A stretch of DNA of 64,000 nt, from NCBI RefSeq assembly GCF_020639365.1, contig NZ_JAINUL010000001.1:1477344-1541343 (forward strand), read 5' to 3'. The translations under genes were made by a program, and so were the position numbers. Shown here one piece after another: positions 41,188 through 50,808 of the stretch; the stretch's first letter is position 1, and every line of letters starts with the position of its first letter. Source of the DNA: Streptomyces flavotricini (lineage in GTDB: Bacteria; Actinomycetota; Actinomycetes; Streptomycetales; Streptomycetaceae). The notes beneath the pieces are model-generated. The model saw only the letters and a program-made list of their open reading frames with translations, made no database searches and was not told the DNA's origin.

Positions 41188-41271
41188 TCGATACCTGATC
41201 GACAAACTCCCGGTTGGTCCGAGATGTGTGCGGGCCGTGGCTGATTCGGTACCTTGAGGGAAGGCCGCTCG

Positions 41272-42348
41272 ATGAGGAAAGGAAGAGACTTGACCCAGCT
41301 CCCAGACGTCTCGCGAGCGCCCACCATGACGGACGTCGCACGTGTTGCCGGCGTGTCCCATCAGACCGTTTCGCGGGTGCTCAGCGACCACCCGAACGTC
41401 AGCGCCAAGACCCGGGCCGCCGTGACACAAGTCATCGAGCAGCTGGGGTACCGCCGCAACTCGGCGGCCCGGGCCCTGGCCACTCGCCGGACCCACACGC
41501 TGGGCGTCATCGCGGTGAACACCACTCTGCACGGTCCCGCCAGCACCGTGGCGGGAGTTCAGGAGGCGGCTCGGGACCGCGGCTATCTGACGTCTGCCGT
41601 CACGCTCCGGACAGCCACGCAGACGGCCCTCGCCGAAGCCATGCAGCACCTCGCCGGGTGGGGCGTGGAGGGGATCGTCGCCGTCACTCCCCAACGCGCC
41701 GCGGTGAGGGCCCTGGCGGCATTGGAAGCACCGTGCCCGGTGGTCACCGTGGAAGGCGGCCACACCCTAGACCTGCCGGGGGTGTCGCTGGACCAGAGCC
41801 TCGGCGCTCGCATGATCACGGAGCATCTTCTCGCCTCGGGCCACGCCACCGTGTGGCATGTCGCAGGCCCTCCCGACTGGCTCGAGAGCGAGGCCCGCAC
41901 CCAGGGTTGGGAGGACGCGCTACGAGATGCCGGCGCCGAGGTGCCGCCCGTGCTGCGCGGCGACTGGAGTCCGCTGTCGGGATACCAGGCCGGCCAGCAG
42001 CTCGCGGGTCGGTTCCGGACGTCGCGAGGGCGGGGAACGGGCCTCACCGCGGTGTTCGTCGCGAACGACCAGATGGCCCTCGGTGTCCTACGGGCCTTGC
42101 GGGAGGCGGGCCTGCACACGCCGGAGGACGTGGCGGTCGCCGGCTTCGACGACATCCCCGAGGCCGAGTTCTTCCCGCCCCCGCTGACGACGATCCGTCA
42201 GGACTTCGCCTCGATCGGCCGCGACAGCATCGGGCTGCTCCTGGACCACATCGAAGGCCGGACCGACGAGTCGACGCACCTGGTGGTGGCGCCGGAGCTC
42301 ATCGTGCGCGCCAGCACGGCCCGCAGGATCGCTCCCCCCGGCACATGA
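41272..42348 (+). CDS. araR: LacI-family regulator of arabinose utilisation
   Basis: A 358-residue protein from the ATG at 41272 with GGGAAGG upstream; a TTG at 41254 is a less likely start. The HTH covers residues 18-38 (TMTDVARVAGVSHQTVSRVL). The effector domain ends AVAGFDDIPEAEFFPPPLTT. It is divergent from araD, and four TTGTTAGCGCTAACAA-like sites in the window fall at arabinose genes and at GH62. This is a LacI-type AraR, unlike the AraC-type of E. coli or the GntR-type of Bacillus. The inducer, probably arabinose or an oligomer, is inferred. Confidence 0.85.
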   Translation: MRKGRDLTQLPDVSRAPTMTDVARVAGVSHQTVSRVLSDHPNVSAKTRAAVTQVIEQLGYRRNSAARALATRRTHTLGVIAVNTTLHGPASTVAGVQEAARDRGYLTSAVTLRTATQTALAEAMQHLAGWGVEGIVAVTPQRAAVRALAALEAPCPVVTVEGGHTLDLPGVSLDQSLGARMITEHLLASGHATVWHVAGPPDWLESEARTQGWEDALRDAGAEVPPVLRGDWSPLSGYQAGQQLAGRFRTSRGRGTGLTAVFVANDQMALGVLRALREAGLHTPEDVAVAGFDDIPEAEFFPPPLTTIRQDFASIGRDSIGLLLDHIEGRTDESTHLVVAPELIVRASTARRIAPPGT

Positions 42349-42436
42349 CACCCACCCGCCCGGCCGTAGGCCCCTCCCACGCGGAGCCGGGCCCCGAGGG
42401 CACCTCGTACGGGGAAAGGCGCCGCGGGCACGGAAC

Positions 42437-42471
42437 CCGCTGTCCGGTGCCGCAAGGGCACCGGACAGCGG
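42437..42471. terminator. Bidirectional terminator between araR and galM
   Basis: The perfect 15-base arms CCGCTGTCCGGTGCC (42437-42451) and GGCACCGGACAGCGG (42457-42471) with a five-base loop lie between converging genes. Confidence 0.8.
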
Positions 42472-42492
42472 CGATGGCCGGCGCCGCCCCCC

Positions 42493-43617
42493 TCAGGCGC
42501 TGACCGTGGTGAAACTGTGGATCGTGGTGGACCGGTACAGCTCGCCCGGGCGCAGGAGGACCGTCGGGTAGTCGGGGCGGTTCGGTGAGTCCGGGAAGTG
42601 CTGGGTTTCCAGCGCGACCCCCGCGTAGGCCTGGTAGGGCCTGCCTCCCTTGCCCGTGATGTCACCGGTCAGGCCCTGGGCGGTGTAGACCTGGATGCCC
42701 GGTTCCGTGGTGAGCACGTCCATGCGGCGGCCGGATGCGGGGGCGTACAACACGGCGGCCTTGCGAGGACGGGTTCGCGGGGCGCCGTCGAGGACCCAGT
42801 TGTGGTCGAAGCCGCCACCGGCGAGGGCCAGTTGCGTATCCGTATGGGTCAGCACGTCGGAGAGCCGCCGGCTCCGGCGCAGGTCGAACGGGGTGCCGCT
42901 GACCGAGCGGTGAGGGCCGTCGGGGATCAGCTGGGCGTCGACGGGGGTGTAGAGGGGGGCCTCGACCTGGAGATGGTGGGCCAGGACGTTGCCGCGCCCC
43001 TCTCCTTCGAGGTTCCAGTAGGCGTGGTTGGTCAGGTTGACGATCGTCGGCGCGTCGGCGACCGCCTGGTACGACAGGGTCAGGTTGTCATGCTGGTCCA
43101 GCGTGTAGGTGACGCGGACGTTGAGGGCGCCGGGGAACCCCTGGTCGCCGTCGGGGCTGTGCAAGAACAGACGGACACCGGTGCGGTGCGCGGAGTGGAA
43201 GGGTTCGCACCGCCACACGCGCTGGTCGAACCCGTCGGGACCGCCGTGCAGCGTGTGCCCGGTCTCCTGGGTGGCGATCCGGTGGGTGACGCCGTCGACG
43301 ACGAGCCGGCCGCGCGCGATCCTGTTGGCGTAACGGCCCACCGTCGCGCCGAAGTAGCGTGCGGAGCCCTCGCAGGCGCCGGGGGCGCGGGCGGCGAGCA
43401 CGACATCGGCGGTGTGGCCCCAGCGGTCCGGCAGGATCAGGGAATGGAGGCGGGCGCCGCGCGTGTGGACCTCCGCGCAGGCCCGGCCGGGGAAGCCGAA
43501 CCGCCACCTCTCCCCAGGTCCGTCATCGTCCAGACGCAGGGGGCGGACCGTCCGCGGACAGGCGGCAGTCTGCCCGGGCTCGGCGGCCTGGTCGACAGAT
43601 TCGTATGCGTGTTTCAT
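42493..43617 (-). CDS. galM: Aldose 1-epimerase (mutarotase)
   Basis: A 374-residue protein with the catalytic histidine in IVNLTNHAYWNLEG and the catalytic glutamate in ALETQHFPDSPN. It interconverts alpha and beta anomers of aldoses. The ATG at 43615-43617 begins MKHAYESVDQ; an in-frame later start is possible because family similarity begins near residue 40. It lies 105 bases after the arabinose importer operon and may be its last gene, preparing the sugar anomer for the isomerase. Confidence 0.9.
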   Translation of the reverse strand: MKHAYESVDQAAEPGQTAACPRTVRPLRLDDDGPGERWRFGFPGRACAEVHTRGARLHSLILPDRWGHTADVVLAARAPGACEGSARYFGATVGRYANRIARGRLVVDGVTHRIATQETGHTLHGGPDGFDQRVWRCEPFHSAHRTGVRLFLHSPDGDQGFPGALNVRVTYTLDQHDNLTLSYQAVADAPTIVNLTNHAYWNLEGEGRGNVLAHHLQVEAPLYTPVDAQLIPDGPHRSVSGTPFDLRRSRRLSDVLTHTDTQLALAGGGFDHNWVLDGAPRTRPRKAAVLYAPASGRRMDVLTTEPGIQVYTAQGLTGDITGKGGRPYQAYAGVALETQHFPDSPNRPDYPTVLLRPGELYRSTTIHSFTTVSA

Positions 43618-43722
43618 GACGGTATTCCTGGAAGTCGGTCCACCGCAGGGCGCGCCGGGAAGCGAGCTGTGATCGCGGCGTGCGAACGCGGTGGCACGGG
43701 CTGATGGGCTGCGGTGCCGGAG

Positions 43723-44745
43723 TCAGTCGGCGGCGGGGCGACGGCCGCTCATCAGACGTTGCAGCACGATGAACACGAGCAGCAGTGCGCCGATGACGAT
43801 CCGGGTCCACCAGGAGCTGAGCGTGCCCTGGAAGTTGACGACCGTCTGGATCATGCCGAGGACGAGCACGCCGACGGCGGTGCCCAGGACGAAGCCGGAA
43901 CCGCCGGTCAGCAGCGTGCCGCCGATCACGGTGGCGGCGATCGCGTCGAGTTCCATGCCCATGGCATGGAGGGCGTAGCCGGAGAGCATGTAGAAGGTCA
44001 GCAGCAGACCGCCGAGTGCGGAGCACAGGCCGCTGACGGCGTATACGGCGATCTTGGTGGAGCCCGCCGGAAGACCCATCAGGCGTGCGGAGGACTCGTT
44101 GCCGCCCAGCGCGTACACGTTGCGGCCGAAGCGCGTGTGGTGTAGCACGACGAAGGCGATCACCAGCACGGCCAGGGCGATGACCACCGGGACCGAGACG
44201 AACAGGCCCCCCGGGCCGTACAGCCGGGTCTGCGCGATTCCTGCCGTGGTGGGGTCGCTGATCGTGATGGATTCGGTGCTGATCGTGTAGCAGAGCCCGC
44301 GGGCGAGGAACATGCCGGCCAGGGTGACGATGAACGGCTGGATCTCGAAGGTGTGGATGATCCAGCCCATGAGCGTCCCGCTCGCGGCGCCGACCAGCAG
44401 GACGAGGGGGATGACGGTGGCCAGGGACCAGCCGTGCGACTCGACCAGCCAGGCGGTGAGCATGGTCGACAGGGCCACCATGGAGCCGACGGACAGATCG
44501 ATGCCGCCGGTGAGGATGACGAAGGTCGCTCCGACCGCGACGACCAGGAGGAATCCGTTGTCGATCAGCAGGTTCAGTACGACTTGCGCGGAGAGGAAGC
44601 CCTCGTAGCGCACCGATCCGACGCTGAACATGACGACCAGCAGGAGGGCCGTGACGATCAGTGGGATGCGGGTGCGGGTGCGCGGGGACACGGCCGCGAA
44701 GGGACGGGTGAGTTGCGCGGCGGCGCTCGCGATGCCGGTACTCAT
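43723..44745 (-). CDS. Arabinose ABC importer, permease 2 (YjfF-like)
   Basis: A 340-residue permease with eight to ten spans. It has the CUT2 signatures GGIDLSVGSMVALSTMLTAW and ATVIGGTLLTGGSGFVLGTA. The ATG at 44743-44745 overlaps the previous permease stop (ATGA). With its partner it resembles the YtfQRT-YjfF galactofuranose importer, where two different permeases share one ATPase. The arabinose assignment comes from the AraR operator and neighbours. Confidence 0.88.
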   Translation of the reverse strand: MSTGIASAAAQLTRPFAAVSPRTRTRIPLIVTALLLVVMFSVGSVRYEGFLSAQVVLNLLIDNGFLLVVAVGATFVILTGGIDLSVGSMVALSTMLTAWLVESHGWSLATVIPLVLLVGAASGTLMGWIIHTFEIQPFIVTLAGMFLARGLCYTISTESITISDPTTAGIAQTRLYGPGGLFVSVPVVIALAVLVIAFVVLHHTRFGRNVYALGGNESSARLMGLPAGSTKIAVYAVSGLCSALGGLLLTFYMLSGYALHAMGMELDAIAATVIGGTLLTGGSGFVLGTAVGVLVLGMIQTVVNFQGTLSSWWTRIVIGALLLVFIVLQRLMSGRRPAAD

Positions 44746-45842
44746 GCGCCTGCCTCCTGCTGCTGCGGGGCGGCGCCCGCCGTGGTGTGGGATCGGGGAG
44801 TGGTCGTCCTGCGGCGACGCAGGACCTTGGCCCGGAAGACCGGGGACTGCACGAGGCAGACGACGATGACGACGAAGGCCTTGAAGACGAGGCTGGTCTC
44901 GGGTGGGACACCGAGGGTGTAGACGGTGGTGGACAGGGTCTGGATGATCAGGGCTCCCAGGACGGTGCCGCCGACGGAGAAGCGTCCTCCGGTCAGGGCG
45001 GTGCCTCCGACGACGACCGCGAGGATCGCGTCGAGTTCGATCCACAGGCCGGCGTTGTTGCCGTCGGCGCTGGAGACGTTGGAGCTGATCATCAGCCCGG
45101 CGACGGCGGCGCACAACGCGCTGACGACGTAGACCAGGGCGAGCAGGCCGCCGGCCCGGATGCCGACCAGGCGGCTGGCCGCGGGGTTGCCGCCGACGGA
45201 CTCGATCAGCATGCCGAGTGCGCTGCGACGGGTGACGAAGGCCGTGAGCGCGACGAGGCCGGCTGCCAGGAGGACGGCGAACGGGAAGGTCAGCCAGTAG
45301 CCGCCTCCGATCATCTTGTAGGGGGCGCTGGTCACCGTGATGATCTGGCCGTCGGTGATCAGCTGGGCGACACCGCGGCCCGCGACCATGAGGATCAGGG
45401 TGGCCACGATGGGCTGCACCCCGAGCCCGGACACCAGGAAGCCGTTGGCCAGGCCCAGCGCGAGGGCGACGCCGAGCGCGAGGGCGACGGCCGTGAGCAT
45501 GGTGGCGACACTGCCGGGACGAGCGGCGGTGGAGATGTGCCCGCAGGCGAGGGCGCCGGCGATGGCGACGGTGGAACCCACCGAGAGGTCGATCCCGCGG
45601 GTGGCGATGACCAGCGTCATGCCGAGCGCCACCAGGATGAGGGGTGCACCGAACTGCAGGATGTCGATGAGACTGCCGTAGAGGTGGCCGTCTCGTACGC
45701 GGACGGAGAAGAAGTCGTGGTGGAACGCGAGGTTGCCGAGGAGCAGGGCGAGCAGGATGAGCGCGGGCCACAGCAGGCGGTGGCCGGCCGGCCGTCTCCC
45801 GACTCCGCCGGCCGCCTCGGACTTGGCGGGCTGGGTGGTCAT
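44742..45842 (-). CDS. Arabinose ABC importer, permease 1 (YtfT-like)
   Basis: A 366-residue CUT2 permease with TRGIDLSVGSTVAIAGALAC and VVGGTALTGGRFSVGGTVLG. The C-terminal tail is basic, then glutamine-rich. The ATG at 45840-45842 overlaps the ATPase stop (ATGA). A 90-codon upstream extension of the frame lies inside the ATPase gene and is a shadow. Confidence 0.88.
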   Translation of the reverse strand: MTTQPAKSEAAGGVGRRPAGHRLLWPALILLALLLGNLAFHHDFFSVRVRDGHLYGSLIDILQFGAPLILVALGMTLVIATRGIDLSVGSTVAIAGALACGHISTAARPGSVATMLTAVALALGVALALGLANGFLVSGLGVQPIVATLILMVAGRGVAQLITDGQIITVTSAPYKMIGGGYWLTFPFAVLLAAGLVALTAFVTRRSALGMLIESVGGNPAASRLVGIRAGGLLALVYVVSALCAAVAGLMISSNVSSADGNNAGLWIELDAILAVVVGGTALTGGRFSVGGTVLGALIIQTLSTTVYTLGVPPETSLVFKAFVVIVVCLVQSPVFRAKVLRRRRTTTPRSHTTAGAAPQQQEAGA

Positions 45843-47401
45843 GAGTCCGTTCCGGTGGCGATGGTCGTGAGGAGGCGTTCGGGCGTGACGGTGTCGTCGT
45901 TCGCGAGGGTGGCCACCATGCGGTGGTCGCGGAGCACGGCGATGCGGTGGCTCAGGCGCAGGACCTCTTCGAGTTCCGCCGAGATGAACAGCACGGAGGT
46001 GCCTTCGCCCGCCAGGCGGGCCACGAGTTTCTGGATCTCCGCCTTGGCCCCGATGTCGATGCCCCGGGTGGGTTCGTCGAGGATCAGGAGCCGGGGGGCG
46101 GTCAGCAGCCAACGGGCGAGCAGGACCTTCTGCTGGTTGCCTCCGCTGAGGTGGCGTACCTGTGCTTCGGGGTCGGCGGGGCGGATGTCCAGGGCTTCGA
46201 TCCAGTGCCGCGCCAGTTCGTCCTGCGTCGCACGGGCCAGCGGCCTGGTCCAGCCGCGGGCGGCCTGCAGGGCGAGGATGATGTTCTCGCGGACCGTGAG
46301 CTCGCCCACCAGCCCCTCGGACTTGCGGTTCTCGGAGCAGAACGCGATGCCCCGGGCGATGGCGTGGCGGGGGGTGCGCAGGACCACCTTCTCGCCCTCG
46401 ATGCTCACTTCCCCGGCGTCCGCGCCGTCCGCTCCGAACAGGAGGCGCGCCACCTCGGTGCGGCCCGAACCCAGGAGGCCCGCCAGTCCGATGACCTCGC
46501 CGGCGTGGATGTCGAGGTCGTACGGTTCGATCGAGCCCGTGCGGGTCAGCTGCCGTGCCCGGAGGAACGGCACGCCGGCCGCCCGTACGGCCGCTCCCTC
46601 GTGGGAACGGCCGGACAGCTGGTCGAGGGTCGCCAGTTCCCCTCCGATCATGCGCTGTACCAGTGTCACCGGCGTCAGTTCCCCGATGGGGTACTCGCCT
46701 TCCAGTTGGCCGTTGCGCAGGACGGTGACGCGGTCGCAGAGGTCGAATACCTGGTCGATGAAGTGCGTGACGAACAGGATGGCCACACCGCGGTCCCTCA
46801 GGCGGCGCACCAGTGTGAAGAGCTGGGCGACCTCCTCGCGGTCCAGGCTGGAGGTGGGTTCGTCCAGCACGAGCACCTTCGCCGAGACGTCCACCGCCCG
46901 GACGATGGCGACCAGTTGCTGTACCGCCAGGGAATGCGAATCGAGCAGACTGGTGACGTCCAGGTCGAGGTCCAGTTCCGTCAGCAGCTCGGCCGCCCGC
47001 TGCCGCATCGCGGACCAGTGGATGAGACCGAACCGGCGCGGTTCGCGCCCGATGAGGATGTTCTCGGCGACCGAGATGTTCGGGCAGAGGTTCACCTCCT
47101 GGTAGACGGTGCTGATTCCGGCCTGCTGCGCCTGGAGGGGGTCCGCGAACGCGTGGGGCCGGCCGTCGACCACGAGGGTGCCGCCGTCGGCGGGGTGGAC
47201 ACCGGTGAGCACCTTGATCAAGGTGGACTTTCCGGCACCGTTCTCGCCCATCAGGGCGTGCACCTCACCGGGGAAGAGCCGCAGGGCGACTCCGTCGAGG
47301 GCGAGCACGCCCGGGAACTGCTTGCGGATGCCCTGGGCTTCCAGGACGGGCCGCGGGCCGCCCGCGTCCGTGGGCCGCGGGGTGGTGGACGGGGATGCCA
47401 T
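45839..47401 (-). CDS. Arabinose ABC importer, tandem ATPase (CUT2 type)
   Basis: A 520-residue protein with two ATPase cassettes. The first has GENGAGKST, SLAVQQLVAIVRA and LVLDEPTSSLD. The second has a divergent Walker A (GLLGSGRTEVARLLFG), signature LSGGNQQKVLLARWL and LILDEPTRGID, as in RbsA and AraG. The ATG at 47399-47401 follows GAGGAGGGCGG. Unlike the other two sugar importers in the window, this one carries its own ATPase. Confidence 0.92.
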   Translation of the reverse strand: MASPSTTPRPTDAGGPRPVLEAQGIRKQFPGVLALDGVALRLFPGEVHALMGENGAGKSTLIKVLTGVHPADGGTLVVDGRPHAFADPLQAQQAGISTVYQEVNLCPNISVAENILIGREPRRFGLIHWSAMRQRAAELLTELDLDLDVTSLLDSHSLAVQQLVAIVRAVDVSAKVLVLDEPTSSLDREEVAQLFTLVRRLRDRGVAILFVTHFIDQVFDLCDRVTVLRNGQLEGEYPIGELTPVTLVQRMIGGELATLDQLSGRSHEGAAVRAAGVPFLRARQLTRTGSIEPYDLDIHAGEVIGLAGLLGSGRTEVARLLFGADGADAGEVSIEGEKVVLRTPRHAIARGIAFCSENRKSEGLVGELTVRENIILALQAARGWTRPLARATQDELARHWIEALDIRPADPEAQVRHLSGGNQQKVLLARWLLTAPRLLILDEPTRGIDIGAKAEIQKLVARLAGEGTSVLFISAELEEVLRLSHRIAVLRDHRMVATLANDDTVTPERLLTTIATGTDS

Positions 47402-47495
47402 CCGCCCTCCTCTCATGGGTGGGGTGGTGGAGCGGGCTGCCGACGGTGGAGGAGGCACCGAGGCCGGGCCTCCTCTCGCACCGGAACCTGCTGTT

Positions 47496-48491
47496 TCAGT
47501 AGTTCCGGGACGGCAGCGCGGCCGCGGCCTTGTCCTGCGGGAAGACACCCTCCTGGGTCTCGATGCGAGGCGGCACGTCTTCTCCTGCCGCGACCTTCTT
47601 GGTCAGCTCCATCAGCTGGTCACCGAGCATCGGGTTGCACTCCACCACGACGTTGATCTTGCCCTCGGTCATCGCGACGAAGGCGTCCTTGATCCCGTCC
47701 ACCGAGATCACCTTGATGTCCGTACCGGGCTTCTTGCCGGACTCCTCGATGGCCTGGATGGCGCCGAGGGCCATGTCGTCGTTGTGGGCGTAGAGGACGT
47801 CGATGTCCTTCTGGGACTTCAGGAACGCCTGCATGACCTCCTTGCCCTTGGCGCGGGTGAAGTCGCCCGTCTGCGAGGCGACGATCTTGAACTTGCCGTC
47901 GGCGCGGATGGCGTCGGCGAAGCCGGCCTTGCGGTCGTTGGCGGGTGCGGAGCCCGTGGTGCCCTGGAGCTCGACGATGTTGACCGGGCCCTGCTCGTTC
48001 GCATAGGCGGCGGTCAGCCACTCCCCCGCGGACTTGCCCTCCTTGACGAAGTCCGAGCCCAGGAAGGTCTTGTAGAGGGAGGTGTCCTTGGTGTCCACAG
48101 CGCGGTCGGTGAGGATGACCGGGATGCCCGCGTCCTTGGCCTCCTTCAGCACCGTGTCCCAACCGGACTCCACGACCGGCGAGAAGGCGATGACGTCGAC
48201 CTTCTGCTGGATGAAGTTGCGGATCGCCTTGATCTGGTTCTCCTGCTTCTGCTGCGCGTCGGAGAACTTGAGGGTGATCCCGGCCTTCTTCGCCGCCTCC
48301 TGGACGGACTTGGTGTTGGCGGTGCGCCAACCGCTCTCGGCGCCGACCTGGGCGAAGCCGAGCGTGATCGTCTTGCCGGATCCCGCCTTGGCTTCGGAGG
48401 GGGAGCTGGAGGCGGGGCTGCTGGTCGAGCAGGCGGTCGACGAGGAGGCGAGAAGGGCGGCAGTGAGGACGAGAACTGCTCTGCGAGCCAT
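47496..48491 (-). CDS. Arabinose ABC importer, periplasmic-type binding lipoprotein
   Basis: A 331-residue protein with a lipobox at C21 (STAC) and a Peripla_BP_4 fold (TLGFAQVGAESGWRTANTKS, AFSPVVESGWDTVLKEAKDA, VISVDGIKDAF). It is close to YtfQ-type proteins in layout. The start is the ATG at 48489-48491. It is the first gene of the importer operon, behind a promoter whose -10 lies inside an AraR operator. Confidence 0.9.
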   Translation of the reverse strand: MARRAVLVLTAALLASSSTACSTSSPASSSPSEAKAGSGKTITLGFAQVGAESGWRTANTKSVQEAAKKAGITLKFSDAQQKQENQIKAIRNFIQQKVDVIAFSPVVESGWDTVLKEAKDAGIPVILTDRAVDTKDTSLYKTFLGSDFVKEGKSAGEWLTAAYANEQGPVNIVELQGTTGSAPANDRKAGFADAIRADGKFKIVASQTGDFTRAKGKEVMQAFLKSQKDIDVLYAHNDDMALGAIQAIEESGKKPGTDIKVISVDGIKDAFVAMTEGKINVVVECNPMLGDQLMELTKKVAAGEDVPPRIETQEGVFPQDKAAAALPSRNY

Positions 48492-48652
48492 GTCGAGTGT
48501 CCTTTCAGGGGGTACGGGAAGAGGCGCCGCACGGCCGGGGCCGGGCTTTGCCCACCAGGAGCCCCAGGAGTGCCGCGCGGTGCACGACGGCCGGGGGTGG
48601 CCGCGTCCGGGTCGGCGGGAGAGGGACCCCCTTGAGAGGGGGCACCGTGGCA

Positions 48653-48681
48653 TTGTGAGCGCTAACAAGCCAGGTTCTCAA
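48653..48681 (-). promoter_or_regulatory. Arabinose importer promoter with AraR operator
   Basis: On the minus strand, TTGAGA (48676-48681) and TCACAA (48653-48658) are 17 bases apart. The operator TTGTGAGCGCTAACAA (48653-48668) covers the -10. The geometry is identical to the araD promoter. Confidence 0.75.
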
Positions 48682-48878
48682 CCCCCTTGCGCACGTTACC
48701 TCCCCGTTACCACCTCGGGTGCGGCAACGAGGCGGACCCCCATCCGTTCACGAGGCCATCGGTCCCACCACCTGGATTGAAGGCTCAACCCGTGCCACAT
48801 CGACGGCAGATCAATCCGGGCCGCCGTATACGGAGGCAACCGTGCCGATGGAGCTCACACGTGATCCACGCAGACCCC

Positions 48879-48907
48879 TTGCCCATCGACATTGTTAGCG
48901 CTCACAA
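48879..48907 (+). promoter_or_regulatory. araB promoter with AraR operator
   Basis: TTGCCC (48879-48884) and TCACAA (48902-48907) are 17 bases apart. The operator TTGTTAGCGCTCACAA occupies 48892-48907, again covering the -10. The divergent importer promoter is about 200 bases away. Confidence 0.72.
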
Positions 48908-48956
48908 TGGCGGGCATCGGACCACCCGGCCGACCGCCAGGATCGCGGGCGGCAAC

Positions 48957-49004
48957 GCCTCCTGCCGGGCCTCCTGCCGGGCCGTCTGCCGGGCCTCCTG
49001 CCGC
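48957..49004 (+). repeat. Four tandem 12-base repeats in the araB leader
   Basis: The units are GCCTCCTGCCGG, GCCTCCTGCCGG, GCCGTCTGCCGG and GCCTCCTGCCGC in direct succession. They lie between the promoter and the TTG start at 49032. The purpose is unknown. Confidence 0.85.
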
Positions 49005-49031
49005 CTCACGGCTCCTTCGAAAGGCACTCTG

Positions 49032-50726
49032 TTGACCTCACCCCATCCCCTCGCGCCCACCCCGCATTCCGAGGAATCGGAGCAGTACACGGTCGGCGTC
49101 GACTTCGGCACGCTGTCGGGCCGCGCCGTGGTGGTGCGGGTTCGCGACGGTGAGGAGCTGGCCGCCGCGGTCCACGCCTACCGGCACGGAGTCATCGACC
49201 GGCACCTGCCGCACGGCGGTGCGCCACTGCCTCCGGACTGGGCCCTGCAACACCCCCAGGACTGGCGGGACGTACTGCGTCACGCCGTCCCGCAGGCCGT
49301 GGCGGCGGCCGGGATCGATCCCGCCGCGGTGATCGGCATCGCCACCGACTTCACCGCCTGCACCGTCCTGCCCACGCTGGCCGACGGGACCCCCCTCGCC
49401 GAGACCGAGCTCGCCGGACGGCCGCACGCGTGGCCCAAGCTCTGGAAGCACCACGCCGCCCAATCGCATGCCGACCGCATCAACGAACTCGCCCACGCCC
49501 GCGGGGAGAAATGGATCGCCCGCTACGGCGGCCGGATCTCCGCCGAGTGGCAGTTCGCGAAGGCCCTCCAGGTCCTGGAGGAGGATCCGCTCGTCTACGA
49601 AACCTGCGCACGGTGGATCGAGGCCGCCGACTGGATCGTGTGGCAGCTCACCGGAACCGAGTCCCGCAACGCCTGCACGGCCGGCTACAAGGGCATCCAC
49701 CAGGACGGCGCCTACCCGAGCGAGGAGTACCTGGCCGCGCTGAACCCCCGGTTCGCCGACTTCGCACGCACCCGCCTCGCATTCCCCCTCTCCGCGCTGG
49801 GCTCACGAGTGGGCTCGCTCAGTACCGAGGCGGCAGCGTGGACAGGGCTGCGGCCCGGCATCGCCGTGGCCGCGGGCAACGTCGACGCCCATGTCACCGC
49901 GGCGGCGGCCCAGGCCGTCGAGGACGGTCAGCTGCTCGCCATCATGGGGACCTCCACCTGCCACGTCGTGAACGCCCCCGTCCTCGCCGACGTCCCCGGC
50001 ATCTGCGGTGTCGTGGCCGGTGGGATCGTCGAGGGCACCTACGGCTACGAGGCCGGCCAGAGCGCGGTCGGCGACGTCTTCGCCTGGGTACTGGACCAAG
50101 GCGTCCCGTCGGACTACCTCACCGAGGCCGCCGACCGCGGCGAGGACCTGCACACCCTGCTGACCCGGAAAGCCGCCGGCCAGCCGGTCGGCGGACACGG
50201 ACTGGTCGCCCTCGACTGGCTGAACGGCAACCGTTCGGTCCTCGTCGACCACCACCTCTCCGGAGTCATCGTGGGCCTCACCCTCGCGACCCGTCCCGAG
50301 GACGTCTACCGCGCGCTGCTCGAAGCCACCGCGTTCGGCACCCGCGTCATCGTGGAGGCCCTGGAGGCGGGCGGCGTACCGGTGCACGAGTTCATCGTCG
50401 CCGGCGGACTGGCCAAGAACGAACTGCTGATGCAGATCTACTCCGACGTGCTGCGCCGCCCCGTCTCCCTGGCCGCGTCCGACCAGGGCCCCGCCCTCGG
50501 GTCGGCCATCCACGCCGCCGTAGCCGCCGGCGCGCACGCGGACGTACGCACGGCCACCGCCGCCATGGGCCGCCGTCTGCCCGCCGTCCACACGCCCGAC
50601 CCCTCCCGGGCCGACGCCTACGACGTCCTCTTCGCCGAATACCAGCTCCTGCACGACCACTTCGGTACCGGTGGCCTGCTGCACCGCCTGAGGAAAATCC
50701 GCGACACGACCCACACCGGGGGCTGA
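49032..50726 (+). CDS. araB: L-ribulokinase
   Basis: A 564-residue FGGY-family kinase. The N-terminal ATPase fold opens [20 protein letters not shown]. Substrate-side motifs include [20 protein letters not shown] and NACTAGYKG. The second domain has [20 protein letters not shown]. It phosphorylates L-ribulose. The likely start is the TTG at 49032 with GAAAGG eight bases upstream; the open frame extends further 5' through the repeat and promoter. It is followed by araA after 82 bases. Confidence 0.93.
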   Translation: MTSPHPLAPTPHSEESEQYTVGVDFGTLSGRAVVVRVRDGEELAAAVHAYRHGVIDRHLPHGGAPLPPDWALQHPQDWRDVLRHAVPQAVAAAGIDPAAVIGIATDFTACTVLPTLADGTPLAETELAGRPHAWPKLWKHHAAQSHADRINELAHARGEKWIARYGGRISAEWQFAKALQVLEEDPLVYETCARWIEAADWIVWQLTGTESRNACTAGYKGIHQDGAYPSEEYLAALNPRFADFARTRLAFPLSALGSRVGSLSTEAAAWTGLRPGIAVAAGNVDAHVTAAAAQAVEDGQLLAIMGTSTCHVVNAPVLADVPGICGVVAGGIVEGTYGYEAGQSAVGDVFAWVLDQGVPSDYLTEAADRGEDLHTLLTRKAAGQPVGGHGLVALDWLNGNRSVLVDHHLSGVIVGLTLATRPEDVYRALLEATAFGTRVIVEALEAGGVPVHEFIVAGGLAKNELLMQIYSDVLRRPVSLAASDQGPALGSAIHAAVAAGAHADVRTATAAMGRRLPAVHTPDPSRADAYDVLFAEYQLLHDHFGTGGLLHRLRKIRDTTHTGG

Positions 50727-50808
50727 CCCCGCCCCGCTGTTCCTACCCCCTTCCCCACCCGCCCGCCGCCCTCACCACCGTTGCGGGACGTCACCTTCAG
50801 GAGTCCAT

